Made by a program: the position numbers and the translations under genes
The notes under the pieces: model-generated
Databases searched by the model: none
Seen by the model: the letters and a program-made list of their open reading frames with translations, nothing else
Told to the model about the DNA's origin: nothing
Shown: piece after piece, positions 1-7,660 of the stretch
Layout: the number at the start of each line of letters is the position of its first letter
How positions within the stretch are numbered: position 1 is the first letter of the stretch
NCBI GenBank assembly: GCA_030348385.1
Contig: JAUCFP010000006.1
Coordinates: 1,922,001 to 1,986,000 of the forward strand
Length of the DNA: 64,000 bases
Reading direction: 5' to 3'
From: Cytobacillus sp. NJ13
GTDB taxonomy: Bacteria; Bacillota; Bacilli; Bacillales; Cytobacillaceae

Positions 1-111
1 CAACGAATGGATTGTTTGTGACCAAAACTTTCTTCCCCCTTGTTAAAAATGCCCCTTATATTTCATTCACGCTATTGCAGTCTTGGGTAACCAAAAGATT
101 TTCACCTTTAG

Positions 112-140
112 AAAAAGCGCGGATCGAAATCCACGCTTTT
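112..140 (-). terminator. Terminator after dapH
   Basis: Inverted repeat with arms AAAAGCGTGGAT and ATCCGCGCTTTTT (minus strand, TTCG loop). It lies 8 nt past the dapH stop and ends in a T run, so dapH looks like the last gene of its transcript. Confidence 0.8.
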
Positions 141-147
141 CAAACTC

Positions 148-858
148 TTATAATTGGCGAAGTTCCTGCTTAATTTCTGTTTTTGACTTAGTCTTTTCAT
201 CAATCTCTTTAATAACACGAGCTGGTGTTCCTGCCACCACTGTATATGGAGGCACATCATCAATGACAATAGCCCCTGCCGCAACTACGGCTCCCTTGCC
301 AACAGTTACACCTTCCAGAACCACTGCATTGGCTCCGATTACTACATCATCTTCTACAACTACAGGTTTTGCTGAAGGAGGCTCAATAACTCCTGCCAAT
401 ACAGTTCCTGCTCCAATATGGCAATTCTTGCCGACTGTAGCTCTTCCGCCAAGGACAACATTCATGTCAATCATTGTACCTTCACCGATCACTGAACCAA
501 TATTAATGGATGCCCCCATCATGATTACAGCGTTATCACCGATTTCAACCTGATCACGGATGATTGCACCCGGCTCAATGCGGGCTTTAATATTTTTCAT
601 ATCAAGCAATGGAATCGCTGAGTTTCTGCGGTCATTCTCAATTACATAATCTTCAATTTTTGACTGATTTGCTTCAATCGCCTGGCTAATTTCAGACCAT
701 TCACCAAATACAACCCCGGTGCTGCCATTTATAAAGGCCTTTGCTGAGGCTCCGAAGTCGATTCCTTCTAATTCACCTTTAATATAAACCTTTACAGGTG
801 TTGATTTTGTGCTGTTCTGGATAAATGAAATAATCTCATTGGCATCCATCATTTTCAT
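148..858 (-). CDS. dapH: 2,3,4,5-tetrahydropyridine-2,6-dicarboxylate N-acetyltransferase
   Basis: DapH transfers an acetyl group from acetyl-CoA to tetrahydrodipicolinate, giving L-2-acetamido-6-oxopimelate in the acetylase branch of diaminopimelate/lysine synthesis. It is cytoplasmic. The 236-residue protein has the usual family length. Residues 1-85 form the alpha/beta N-terminal region; from about 90 to 205 there are hexapeptide repeats ([LIV]-G-x-x-x-x, for example IGDNAV, IGSVIG, IGAGTV, IGANAV) that make the left-handed beta helix of acyltransferases. The ATG is preceded by GGAGGATTC. In B. subtilis the deacetylase dapL (ykuR) follows directly; here a terminator follows and no dapL is visible. 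The next pathway enzyme, patA, is about 19 kb away in the same window. Confidence 0.95.
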   Translation of the reverse strand: MKMMDANEIISFIQNSTKSTPVKVYIKGELEGIDFGASAKAFINGSTGVVFGEWSEISQAIEANQSKIEDYVIENDRRNSAIPLLDMKNIKARIEPGAIIRDQVEIGDNAVIMMGASINIGSVIGEGTMIDMNVVLGGRATVGKNCHIGAGTVLAGVIEPPSAKPVVVEDDVVIGANAVVLEGVTVGKGAVVAAGAIVIDDVPPYTVVAGTPARVIKEIDEKTKSKTEIKQELRQL

Positions 859-974
859 ATTAAGAATCCTCCTCTATGTATAACATTGCAACTAGCATTA
901 CTTTAACAAACAAAAGCGCTGAAAACAAGAAAAATAAATGGTCGTGACGAAAATAGAAGTTCATGGGTGATATA

Positions 975-1859
975 TCATTTTCCTTCTTCTTCAATATGCT
1001 CCTTAATTAACTCAACAAATGCCTGCACCTGCTTAAGCTGAAAGGCGGATTCATATCCCAGCAGCCACGTATCACGCTTAATCGGCAAATTATTTTCATC
1101 CAGCAGCGGGATCTTAAAAATATTTTTCTCTGCACCATTCAGCGTAATGGCCGGGAGAATGGCATATCCTATTCCATTGAAAGTCATTTGCTTGCACGTC
1201 TCAATCTGATCAACTACTATTGTCCGTTTTGGGGACGTTTTGAACTGCCGCAGCCACCAATCCTGAATCTCCTGATAATAGTTGGAATCACTCTTAAACT
1301 GAATAAAGGGCCTGTCTGTTTCAAGGACCTGCTCCGGCCTTGTAATCTCTGTATCCACTAGATAAAGACTATCCTTAAATAAAGGGATTTTAATCCCCTT
1401 CCAGTCCGGAGTCCCTCTAATTATTCCAATATGAACCTGATCATCATAGAGCGATTTTAGTATTTCACTGCTCCAGCCGGTGATCAGAGAAATTTTTGCT
1501 TGTGGATATCGGCTGACAAACTTCTTAAGAACTTGAGGCAGCCAATTCTGCCCTACAATGGAAGCAACTGCTATTTTTAACGTGCCATGGACCTCCGAAT
1601 TCAAGGCTGTAATTGACTCCCTGACCTTTTCTTCCTTCGCAAGAACTTCATTAATAAATTGTATTACGATTTCTCCAGCGGGCGTCAGTGACAACCCCTT
1701 TTGTGAACGGAGGAAAAGTTTGCTGCCCCATTCCTTTTCAATATTTACAAGACGCTGTGAAAGGGCTGGCTGCGAAACAAATAAACGTTCAGCCGCTTTT
1801 CTCATATTCATTTCCTGTGCCAGCACTGATAAAAGGTGAAATTCCGTAAGTGAAGACAT
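975..1859 (-). CDS. ccpC: LysR-type regulator of citrate-cycle genes, CcpC
   Basis: In B. subtilis CcpC represses citB (aconitase) and citZ (citrate synthase) and responds to citrate. The N-terminal winged helix-turn-helix (residues ~5-65) contains NMRKAAERLFVSQPALSQRL, almost identical to the known protein. The rest is a LysR substrate-binding domain with the conserved ITGWSSE and VDQIETCKQM stretches. I chose the second ATG (MSSLTEF): the first lies only 2 nt after the GAAGGGA ribosome site, the second about 8 nt. Its place upstream of dapH and near darB is the B. subtilis arrangement. The flavodoxin genes ykuN-P found between ccpC and dapH in B. subtilis are missing here. Confidence 0.92.
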   Translation of the reverse strand: MSSLTEFHLLSVLAQEMNMRKAAERLFVSQPALSQRLVNIEKEWGSKLFLRSQKGLSLTPAGEIVIQFINEVLAKEEKVRESITALNSEVHGTLKIAVASIVGQNWLPQVLKKFVSRYPQAKISLITGWSSEILKSLYDDQVHIGIIRGTPDWKGIKIPLFKDSLYLVDTEITRPEQVLETDRPFIQFKSDSNYYQEIQDWWLRQFKTSPKRTIVVDQIETCKQMTFNGIGYAILPAITLNGAEKNIFKIPLLDENNLPIKRDTWLLGYESAFQLKQVQAFVELIKEHIEEEGK

Positions 1860-1977
1860 AAACATCTTCCCTTCATAACTTTTTCTTATAGTATATCTTA
1901 ATTGTATTTGAGTTTCATTATCATTGAAATGGACAGCAGTTCCTTAAATGCGTAAAGTTCTTTTGGAAATATAAAAA

Positions 1978-2000
1978 TCTCTGCACGTTAAATGCAGAGA
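1978..2000 (-). terminator. Terminator after the 14-TM MFS exporter
   Basis: Perfect 8-bp stem TCTCTGCA/TGCAGAGA with a 7-nt loop. On the minus strand it is followed by TTTTTAT. It sits 12 nt past the exporter stop codon. Confidence 0.75.
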
Positions 2001-2011
2001 CTTCTGGCCGC

Positions 2012-3535
2012 TTAATCGGCAATTTCTTTTTCATGCTTTGGGAGAGCAATTACCAATAAGAAGCTTATAACAGCAAATAATAGCACTGCATAGTACACCG
2101 AATGAAGTGAAACGGTGAGACCATTTTGCAGGAGTTCCTTCACTCCCGTATTCAGGCTGTTTCTCGCTTCTTCATTTAAAAGTACATTTGCTGAATCTAA
2201 AGATAGGCTTTCATCTATGCCTTCACCATTCTTCTGTATATATAATTTGATCTGGCTGTTCAGGATTCCGCCCAGCAAGGCTGCTCCTATAGTGTTGCCA
2301 AGGTTTCTCATAAACATATTGGCAGCAGTGGCAATTCCCCTTTGCTTCCATTCCACTGTACTCTGAATGGATACAATAAAAGCAGTGCTCGTTAATCCCA
2401 TGCCTGCCCCGACCAAAAAGCTTCCCGCCGCTGCCCATACAGGTCCAGCTTCAGGAGTGAGTGTGACGAATAAAATACTCCCTGCAATTAAAAATACGCC
2501 TCCTATTACAGAGGTGCTTCTAAAACCAATTTTCAGAAGAAGCTTGCCGGCAGCTGCAGAAGCTATCGGCCATCCAATCGACATGGTCGTAAGTGTAAAG
2601 CCGGCTATAATCGGCGATCTTTCCATGACACCCTGCACAAATGCCGGCAGAAAACTGGAAATCCCTATCAGCATCACACCAGTTGTCAGTGAAGCCAAAT
2701 TAGCAATTAAAATCGGCTTTTCCTTCCAAATATTAAAAGGCATCATTGGCTCAGCAGCTTTTTGTTCCTGCAGGATGAATAAAATAAAGGCAATCACACT
2801 AACCGCTAAAAGGCTAATTGATTCAATGGAATTCCAGGCCCAATTTGTTCCTCCCTCTACAAGCACAAACATTAGTGATGAAATGGAAACCGTTAATAGC
2901 ACAGCTCCTGCATAATCGATCTGATGCTTTTTTCTTTCCACATTCTCATGGAGGAAGAGCCATAAGCCTGCAATAGCCATGATGCCAAGCGGAATGTTAA
3001 CCCAAAAAACATATCGCCAGTTGACGAATTCAACAAGAAGCCCGCCTATTGCAGGACCCATGATGGCTGAAATTCCCCATACGCTCGATAAATAACCCTG
3101 AACCTGTGCCCTTTCCTCTTTTGTGTAAATATCCCCGACAATGGTGGTTGCAATCGGCATGACTGCTCCAGCACCAAACCCCTGGATTAATCGGAAAATG
3201 ATCAGTGCAGTCATCGATTCCGCAAAACCGCATAGAATTGAACCAATTAAAAATATGATAATCCCGATGGTCAAAACGGGCTTCCGCCCAAATAAGTCAG
3301 AAAGCTTGCCGTAAATCAAAACAGTCACAGCATTCATTAACAGGTAAGCTGAAAACACCCAGCTATATAAAGCAAATCCGCCTAAATCCCCAACAATGGC
3401 AGGCATTGCAGTTGAAACAATGGTTGCCTCTATAGCCCCCATAAACATGGCGAGCATCACTGAAGCAAGCACAAAAGGCTTTTTCGTAACTTTTCTCTTT
3501 CCTTCCGGCATTTTTTTATGTAAAGTTTGACTCAA
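2012..3535 (-). CDS. DHA2-family (14-TM) multidrug efflux MFS transporter
   Basis: Proton-driven drug exporter of the EmrB/QacA type in the cell membrane. About 507 residues with 14 hydrophobic segments, the usual size for DHA2 proteins. Motif A appears after TM2 as GKLSDLFGRKPV, and the motif C-like WRYVFWVNIPLGI stretch typical of DHA2 follows the middle of the N-half. A TTG start (LSQTLHKK) is preferred because GGAGGGG lies 6 nt before it; a longer frame begins 45 nt upstream without a ribosome site. It stands alone between ccpC and darB with its own terminator. It is not part of the B. subtilis order, so it is probably a lineage insertion. Substrate unknown. Confidence 0.85.
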   Translation of the reverse strand: MSQTLHKKMPEGKRKVTKKPFVLASVMLAMFMGAIEATIVSTAMPAIVGDLGGFALYSWVFSAYLLMNAVTVLIYGKLSDLFGRKPVLTIGIIIFLIGSILCGFAESMTALIIFRLIQGFGAGAVMPIATTIVGDIYTKEERAQVQGYLSSVWGISAIMGPAIGGLLVEFVNWRYVFWVNIPLGIMAIAGLWLFLHENVERKKHQIDYAGAVLLTVSISSLMFVLVEGGTNWAWNSIESISLLAVSVIAFILFILQEQKAAEPMMPFNIWKEKPILIANLASLTTGVMLIGISSFLPAFVQGVMERSPIIAGFTLTTMSIGWPIASAAAGKLLLKIGFRSTSVIGGVFLIAGSILFVTLTPEAGPVWAAAGSFLVGAGMGLTSTAFIVSIQSTVEWKQRGIATAANMFMRNLGNTIGAALLGGILNSQIKLYIQKNGEGIDESLSLDSANVLLNEEARNSLNTGVKELLQNGLTVSLHSVYYAVLLFAVISFLLVIALPKHEKEIAD

Positions 3536-3627
3536 GCATTTCCCCTCCAAAATCAATAAAAACATGAATAACGCCTGCAAGTGACGGCAATAAAACCACC
3601 GGAACTCTCATCATTGAAAATAAAGCA

Positions 3628-3647
3628 AGCTCCCACTGCGGGGAGCT
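3628..3647 (-). terminator. Hairpin after darB
   Basis: AGCTCCCC/GGGAGCT stem 10 nt past the darB stop, followed on the minus strand by TGCTTTATTTT. The T tract is interrupted, so it is a weaker terminator. Confidence 0.55.
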
Positions 3648-3656
3648 GAATGATGT

Positions 3657-4103
3657 TTAACGCTTATTTAATCGTCTGATGTGCTTATTTAATTGATCCA
3701 AAACTGTTCTGCGAGTCAGTATTCCCTCAAAGTAGCCTTCCTTGTTTTCTACACATATAAATGGATGGTCAACTAAAAGCGTGATCGATTGCTGTATCGA
3801 AGATTCAGCATCAAGCCGAGGGATATTTCTGTTCATAGCCTCTTCAACCCTTTTTTGCTCCAGCTGCTCAAATTCGATCCGCTCTAGCCCGAGAATGGAA
3901 TCCATGATTATGGGTGTGCTGATTAAGCCCTGCAGCTTATATTGCGGATCTAAAACAGGTATTGCTGTATATCCGCTTTTCGTTAGCACTAAGAGGGCAT
4001 GCTCCAGGTTATTGCCAACCTGAACATGTGCTACCCGTTCAGAAGGAATCATGAAATCACTAATGTTAAATTCTAAAAATTCCTCGCTATGGAGACTGAT
4101 CAT
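3657..4103 (-). CDS. darB: CBS-domain c-di-AMP target protein DarB (CbpB/YkuL)
   Basis: In B. subtilis the YkuL/DarB protein binds cyclic di-AMP; the ligand-free form contacts the (p)ppGpp synthetase Rel and pyruvate carboxylase, coupling potassium/c-di-AMP status to stringent response and anaplerosis. The 148-residue protein consists of two CBS motifs: residues ~15-75 (IPSERVAHVQVGNNLEHALL, GYTAIPVLD) and ~85-140 (IPRLDAESSIQQSITLL, FEGILTRRTVLDQL). Length and position between ykuJ and ccpC match DarB. The ligand role is inferred from the family, not visible in the sequence. Confidence 0.88.
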   Translation of the reverse strand: MISLHSEEFLEFNISDFMIPSERVAHVQVGNNLEHALLVLTKSGYTAIPVLDPQYKLQGLISTPIIMDSILGLERIEFEQLEQKRVEEAMNRNIPRLDAESSIQQSITLLVDHPFICVENKEGYFEGILTRRTVLDQLNKHIRRLNKR

Positions 4104-4174
4104 CGCCGAAAACTCCTCAAAAATTAGTTATACTTCTTAACCATTTTATCATAGTCTCTGGCATTTTGCCCCTA

Positions 4175-4318
4175 TTAACCTTTGCTGGTTTGAATGTCTT
4201 TTACTTCATAGCCGCAGTCAGGACAGCGAAAAATAACATTTTGATTGGACTGTGCGGTTAAAACGGCATCGATGTCTTTTTCAGCCATGCAGCCTGGACA
4301 TTTTACAACTGGCATCAT
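4175..4318 (-). CDS. Small zinc-ribbon protein (47 aa)
   Basis: Too short for usual ORF cut-offs but convincing. It starts MMPVVKCPGC and has two CxxC knuckles, CPGC at residues 7-10 and CPDC about 25 residues later, as in a rubredoxin-like zinc ribbon. The GAGGTGAAG ribosome site is 4-5 nt upstream of the first ATG. It lies between darB and another small gene, all on the minus strand. Probably binds one zinc; function unknown. Confidence 0.72.
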   Translation of the reverse strand: MMPVVKCPGCMAEKDIDAVLTAQSNQNVIFRCPDCGYEVKDIQTSKG

Positions 4319-4368
4319 TCTGCTTCACCTCAAATCAAAGGGTCCTTTATACTTATTGTTCTCAATGC

Positions 4369-4518
4369 CTATTTTTTCGAGTCCTTATTATCTTTTAAAA
4401 TTTCTTTCATTTCTTCAAGAGTTTTCCTGATCCGGATTACTTCTTTTTTTGTATTAATTAAATCTGCAAGCAAAAGAAGAACTGTAAAAAACAGCAAAAT
4501 CATGAGCAGATAATACAT
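4369..4518 (-). CDS. Small single-pass membrane protein (49 aa)
   Basis: Begins MYYLLMILLFFTVLLLLADL, one transmembrane helix, followed by a lysine/glutamate-rich amphipathic tail (KKEVIRIRKTLEEMKEILKD) that could form a short coiled coil in the cytoplasm. An AGAGGTGTGG ribosome site precedes the ATG. It occupies the place where B. subtilis has ykuK/abbA but resembles neither. Function unknown. Confidence 0.65.
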   Translation of the reverse strand: MYYLLMILLFFTVLLLLADLINTKKEVIRIRKTLEEMKEILKDNKDSKK

Positions 4519-4624
4519 TTCCACACCTCTGGGAGATTGATAATCCATATTATAGCACGCTTTCTCTTCAAGCTATTTTTAATAAGGAAAAGAGGCCCAG
4601 ATGGCCCCTTATGTATGTGGTGGA

Positions 4625-4861
4625 TTATTGAATCAAATCGAAAATTTCGATCGTGATCATATCAATGTTGTCGAATTGATATCTTTTTGGCTTTTCTTTA
4701 TCGTAATATACTTCCAGTTCAAATGTTTCATTTTTCGGATGAAAAGTTACCTGGCATTTTCTTTCACCATTCACCTCAAAAAATCTTTGCATTGGCTCTC
4801 CGCCTGTTGCTTGTTCCTGTAAGCTCTTTAAGCGTGTTAATATACCTTGAAGCTGTGACAT
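4625..4861 (-). CDS. ykuJ: YkuJ family protein
   Basis: 78-residue cytoplasmic protein matching the B. subtilis YkuJ family in length (79 aa) and position next to the darB neighbourhood. The ATG at MSQLQGILTRLK is chosen over a longer frame because AAAGGAGAGAG lies just upstream. It has an N-terminal helix (~1-18) followed by beta-strand-rich sequence (CQVTFHPKNETFELEVYY). No catalytic motif is visible. Function unknown. Confidence 0.85.
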   Translation of the reverse strand: MSQLQGILTRLKSLQEQATGGEPMQRFFEVNGERKCQVTFHPKNETFELEVYYDKEKPKRYQFDNIDMITIEIFDLIQ

Positions 4862-5045
4862 GCTCTCTCTCCTTTCCAAAACAAAACCCATAATTCTACA
4901 TTTAGGTTTCTCTTTTGGCATGTTTCTATCCTAAATAAATAAATTCAGAATATTCAAGCTCGATGCTTTACATACCAATATTAACAGAATAAAATATTGT
5001 CAGGTGTTTGTACAAGCAAAAGCTTAATAAAGGATGTGATTTTTT

Positions 5046-5996
5046 TTGGCAAAACCTGAAAAATTAGCGGAAAATCTATATTTAATTGATGATTTTGATC
5101 TTTCATTGGAAAAACGTACCGGTACATATGTCTTAACAGAAGAAAAGCTGACTTTGATCGAAACTTCGGCAAGTCCTTCAATTCCCTACATACTGGAAGG
5201 ACTAAGCCAGCTTCACATTTCACCGGAGGAAGTTGAGTATATTATCGTTACCCATATTCATCTTGACCATGCAGGCGGCACAGGCCTTTTACTAACCCAC
5301 TGTCCGAATGCAAAGATTATTGTCCATCCGAAAGGTGCCAGACACTTAGCAGATCCTTCACGCTTAATTGCTGGTGCAAAAGCTGTGTATGGAAATAAAT
5401 TCGATGGACTATTTAATCCTATTTTGCCTGTTCAGGAGGATAAGATTATAACAAAAGAGCATGAACAAGTGCTTGAAATAGGGCCAAATTGCACCCTGAA
5501 ATTTTATCATTCACCCGGACACGCTAATCACCATTTCAGTATCTTTCACCCTGTTAATAATGGAATGTTCACTGGAGACACTGCTGGTGTATATTACCCT
5601 CAATTAAAAGAAAATGGAATTGAAATGTATCTGCCCTCAACTTCACCAAACCAATTCGATCCAGACAAAATGCTCGAATCCATTGTCATGTACGAAAAAA
5701 TGGATCTTGATTTTATTTTCTTTGGCCATTACGGCAAGAGTTCAAACCCCAAGGAGGTCTACAGGCAAATTAAAGATTGGCTAAAGATATTCATCCATGC
5801 AGGTGAAAATGCCCTATCTGAAGGCGGCTCTATAGATCAGCAGACCCAGGCAGCGCAAGACATGCTTGAAGAAAAAATTAAAGCCTATCTCAATGGCAGA
5901 GGCATCCCATCTGACCACCCTGTATATAAGATTCTTTCTATTGATATCGCTGTCTGCTCTATGGGATTGATCGATTATCTGCAAAAATCAAACTGA
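5046..5996 (+). CDS. Metallo-beta-lactamase-fold hydrolase
   Basis: 316-residue MBL-fold protein. The zinc-binding signature THIHLDHAGG (HxHxDH) is at about residues 73-82. Further ligands are likely the histidine in SPGHANHH (~157) and the aspartate in FTGDTAG (~178), with a late histidine in FFGHYG. No signal peptide, so it is cytoplasmic. TTG start with an AAAGGATGTGAT ribosome site. The substrate cannot be read from the sequence; many relatives cleave thioesters or lactones. It is followed at 59 nt by a glutaredoxin-like gene in the same direction, perhaps co-transcribed. Confidence 0.82.
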   Translation: MAKPEKLAENLYLIDDFDLSLEKRTGTYVLTEEKLTLIETSASPSIPYILEGLSQLHISPEEVEYIIVTHIHLDHAGGTGLLLTHCPNAKIIVHPKGARHLADPSRLIAGAKAVYGNKFDGLFNPILPVQEDKIITKEHEQVLEIGPNCTLKFYHSPGHANHHFSIFHPVNNGMFTGDTAGVYYPQLKENGIEMYLPSTSPNQFDPDKMLESIVMYEKMDLDFIFFGHYGKSSNPKEVYRQIKDWLKIFIHAGENALSEGGSIDQQTQAAQDMLEEKIKAYLNGRGIPSDHPVYKILSIDIAVCSMGLIDYLQKSN

Positions 5997-6055
5997 TTGC
6001 TTACTTTAAGGTCCTGCATTATGATGGAATAACAAAAAACTCAGGGGGAAGCACT

Positions 6056-6298
6056 TTGAAAGAAATTGTTTTATATACACAGCCGGATTGTCCGCCCTGT
6101 GAGATTACGAAGATGTACTTGAATGAAAAAGGATATATTTACACGATAAAAGACATTAAAAAAGATGCAGCAGCCCACAAAGAGCTGACCAGGGAATATA
6201 ATTCTTTTTCTACTCCAACAATTGTCATCGGGGATACTGTCATTAGGGGATTTGACCTGGAAAGACTGCAATCTGCATTAGAGGATGGCATAAAGTGA
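6056..6298 (+). CDS. Glutaredoxin/NrdH-like thioredoxin-fold protein
   Basis: 80-residue single-domain glutaredoxin-fold protein. The redox motif CPPC is at residues 12-15 after a beta strand (IVLYTQPD), and the cis-proline STPT (~52) and GFDLERL near the C-terminus are the family markers. TTG start after a GGGGGAAG site. A strong symmetrical terminator follows. It probably reduces protein disulfides or a metal-bound partner; the partner is unknown. Confidence 0.83.
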   Translation: MKEIVLYTQPDCPPCEITKMYLNEKGYIYTIKDIKKDAAAHKELTREYNSFSTPTIVIGDTVIRGFDLERLQSALEDGIK

Positions 6299-6343
6299 AA
6301 CTTCAATAGCATGGATCCCTGCCTGCCACTGCGGTAATAAAAT

Positions 6344-6374
6344 AGGAGCTTAAAAGCTAAGCTTTTAAGCTCCT
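6344..6374. terminator. Bidirectional terminator
   Basis: 15-bp perfect inverted repeat (AGGAGCTTAAAAGCT arms, 1-nt centre) between the convergent glutaredoxin gene and the 6.4-7.1 kb gene. Confidence 0.75.
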
Positions 6375-6379
6375 ATCAT

Positions 6380-7087
6380 CTAATTGGATGCCAGCTGCCC
6401 GTTTAGTTCCTGATGTTCAAATAAAGCAATCATACCTTGTTTATTATCTGTTAAAAGCATACTTCCTGAACGAAACAAAGCGTCGAATGGATTCAGCAGG
6501 AATCCGAATTGATAGGACGGTTTGTTAATCCAAATTGGATTTTCAGGTGTTTTAAAGGAGGTTGGTGCTGCTGCATCTTCATTACTCCCGGCTTTCTTTA
6601 AAATTTTCCCGGGTATATTTTCACCCAGGAATTTGGCAACTTTAAATTCACCTTCTTGTTCCGCAAGCAAAACCCCTTCATAGTGACCTTCATATGCTAC
6701 TGGCCCGTCATGATTTTCCGGAAAGTATTCATATACATAAACTTTGCTTCCTTCTTTAACTACTTTTGTATGATCCGAATACGTAAAGAAGGGAATGTAA
6801 TATGCAGCAGCATCAGATCCAAGGGTAAAGTACTTGCCATTCTCTGAAACAAGGTTTTCATTCAGAAATTCAGCTTTAGGTTCTTCAGAAAAATATGGGT
6901 CAAGCAATTCGTCGACTTCCTCCATGCTTCGCTCTTCCTCGCTCAGCGAAACCTGTGAATGAAATGCATCTTGCAAGAATTTGTATACCTCTTGTTTATT
7001 GTTAAGGCTCTCGGCATTTGAATGGGAAGGAATCGCTGCTGCCATGAATGCTATTGTTATAATAATTCCTGTTAAGTGCTTGTACAT
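6380..7087 (-). CDS. Secreted protein, DUF3993-like, unknown function
   Basis: About 235 residues with a signal peptide: a short basic start (MYKHL), a hydrophobic core (ITIAFMAAAI) and a likely signal peptidase I site after SNA. The mature part is acidic and starts with a helix-rich region (EVYKFLQDAF... SEEERSMEEVDELLDPYFSEE). It resembles the DUF3993 group of Bacillus envelope proteins, an assignment from memory. ATG preferred over the GTG two codons earlier, because that GTG is part of the AGGGAGAGTGG ribosome region. Single gene between two terminators. Confidence 0.65.
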   Translation of the reverse strand: MYKHLTGIIITIAFMAAAIPSHSNAESLNNKQEVYKFLQDAFHSQVSLSEEERSMEEVDELLDPYFSEEPKAEFLNENLVSENGKYFTLGSDAAAYYIPFFTYSDHTKVVKEGSKVYVYEYFPENHDGPVAYEGHYEGVLLAEQEGEFKVAKFLGENIPGKILKKAGSNEDAAAPTSFKTPENPIWINKPSYQFGFLLNPFDALFRSGSMLLTDNKQGMIALFEHQELNGQLASN

Positions 7088-7320
7088 TTCCACTCTCCCT
7101 TTCTTAATCGTTCACTATTGTGTACCATCCATTTTACCAGCAAATAAATCTGCTGTTGCCGGTTTTCGTACCCGAAATTCTCTTATGTTTTGACATAAAA
7201 ATTCTTTTCTTGTTATGAATCTACCCGTATTGACAAAGAATTAACGCAATAAGCGGAAAAGTGTATATAAATAAAGATGTAAATATTGTTAATCTGCAGC
7301 ATATACCCTTTTCAATAAAA

Positions 7321-7343
7321 AAGACCCTGCCTATGAGGGTCTT
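7321..7343 (-). terminator. Terminator overlapping the stop of the 79-aa membrane protein
   Basis: AAGACCCT/AGGGTCTT stem with a 7-nt loop, followed on the minus strand by seven T residues. The stem includes the last base of the stop codon. Confidence 0.8.
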
Positions 7344-7582
7344 TACCAATTCCATGTAAGTGCAAAATAGATAATCATAACAAGAACAATTCCAAAGAAA
7401 ATCACATACGTCAGAAAAATCGGATTTCTAATATATGCATGCTTTTGAACATTATCCGGCAATTCTGTATCAATATCGCCCTTTACGGCTTTTCGCTCTT
7501 TTGCAACAAACAAAGTGTAAACTAAGGAGTATCCAAGGATACCCACTCCTATTAGTAAAATGATCAATGTGTACATACTCAT
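7343..7582 (-). CDS. Small two-TM membrane protein (79 aa)
   Basis: Starts MSMYTLIILLIGVGILGYSL with one membrane helix, then a basic/acidic loop (AKERKAVKGDIDTELPDNVQ) and a second helix (FLTYVIFFGIVLVMIIYFAL). The GAGGAGAG ribosome site fixes the start at MSMY; a longer frame exists without a site. It lies directly downstream of the ykuI homolog (79 nt gap), same strand, and may share its transcript. Function unknown. Confidence 0.7.
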   Translation of the reverse strand: MSMYTLIILLIGVGILGYSLVYTLFVAKERKAVKGDIDTELPDNVQKHAYIRNPIFLTYVIFFGIVLVMIIYFALTWNW

Positions 7583-7660
7583 GTCTAATCTCTCCTCAAG
7601 GAAAGTTCTACACTTACATTTCCTCAAATCAAGATTGTTTATACTTCTAAAATTACTTGC

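Noticed and set aside
83..553. 156-codon plus-strand frame opposite dapH
   Set aside because: Thr/Ala-rich mirror of the hexapeptide repeats of dapH; the minus-strand gene is clear.
905..925. cre-like sequence around AGCGCT upstream of dapH
   Set aside because: Four mismatches to the CcpA consensus in the invariant outer positions.
2367..2915. 182-codon plus-strand frame opposite the 14-TM MFS gene
   Set aside because: Antisense shadow of a membrane protein gene, no ribosome site.
4981..5223. 80-codon minus-strand frame
   Set aside because: Lies wholly over the start of the MBL-fold gene, with no ribosome site and an unlikely composition.
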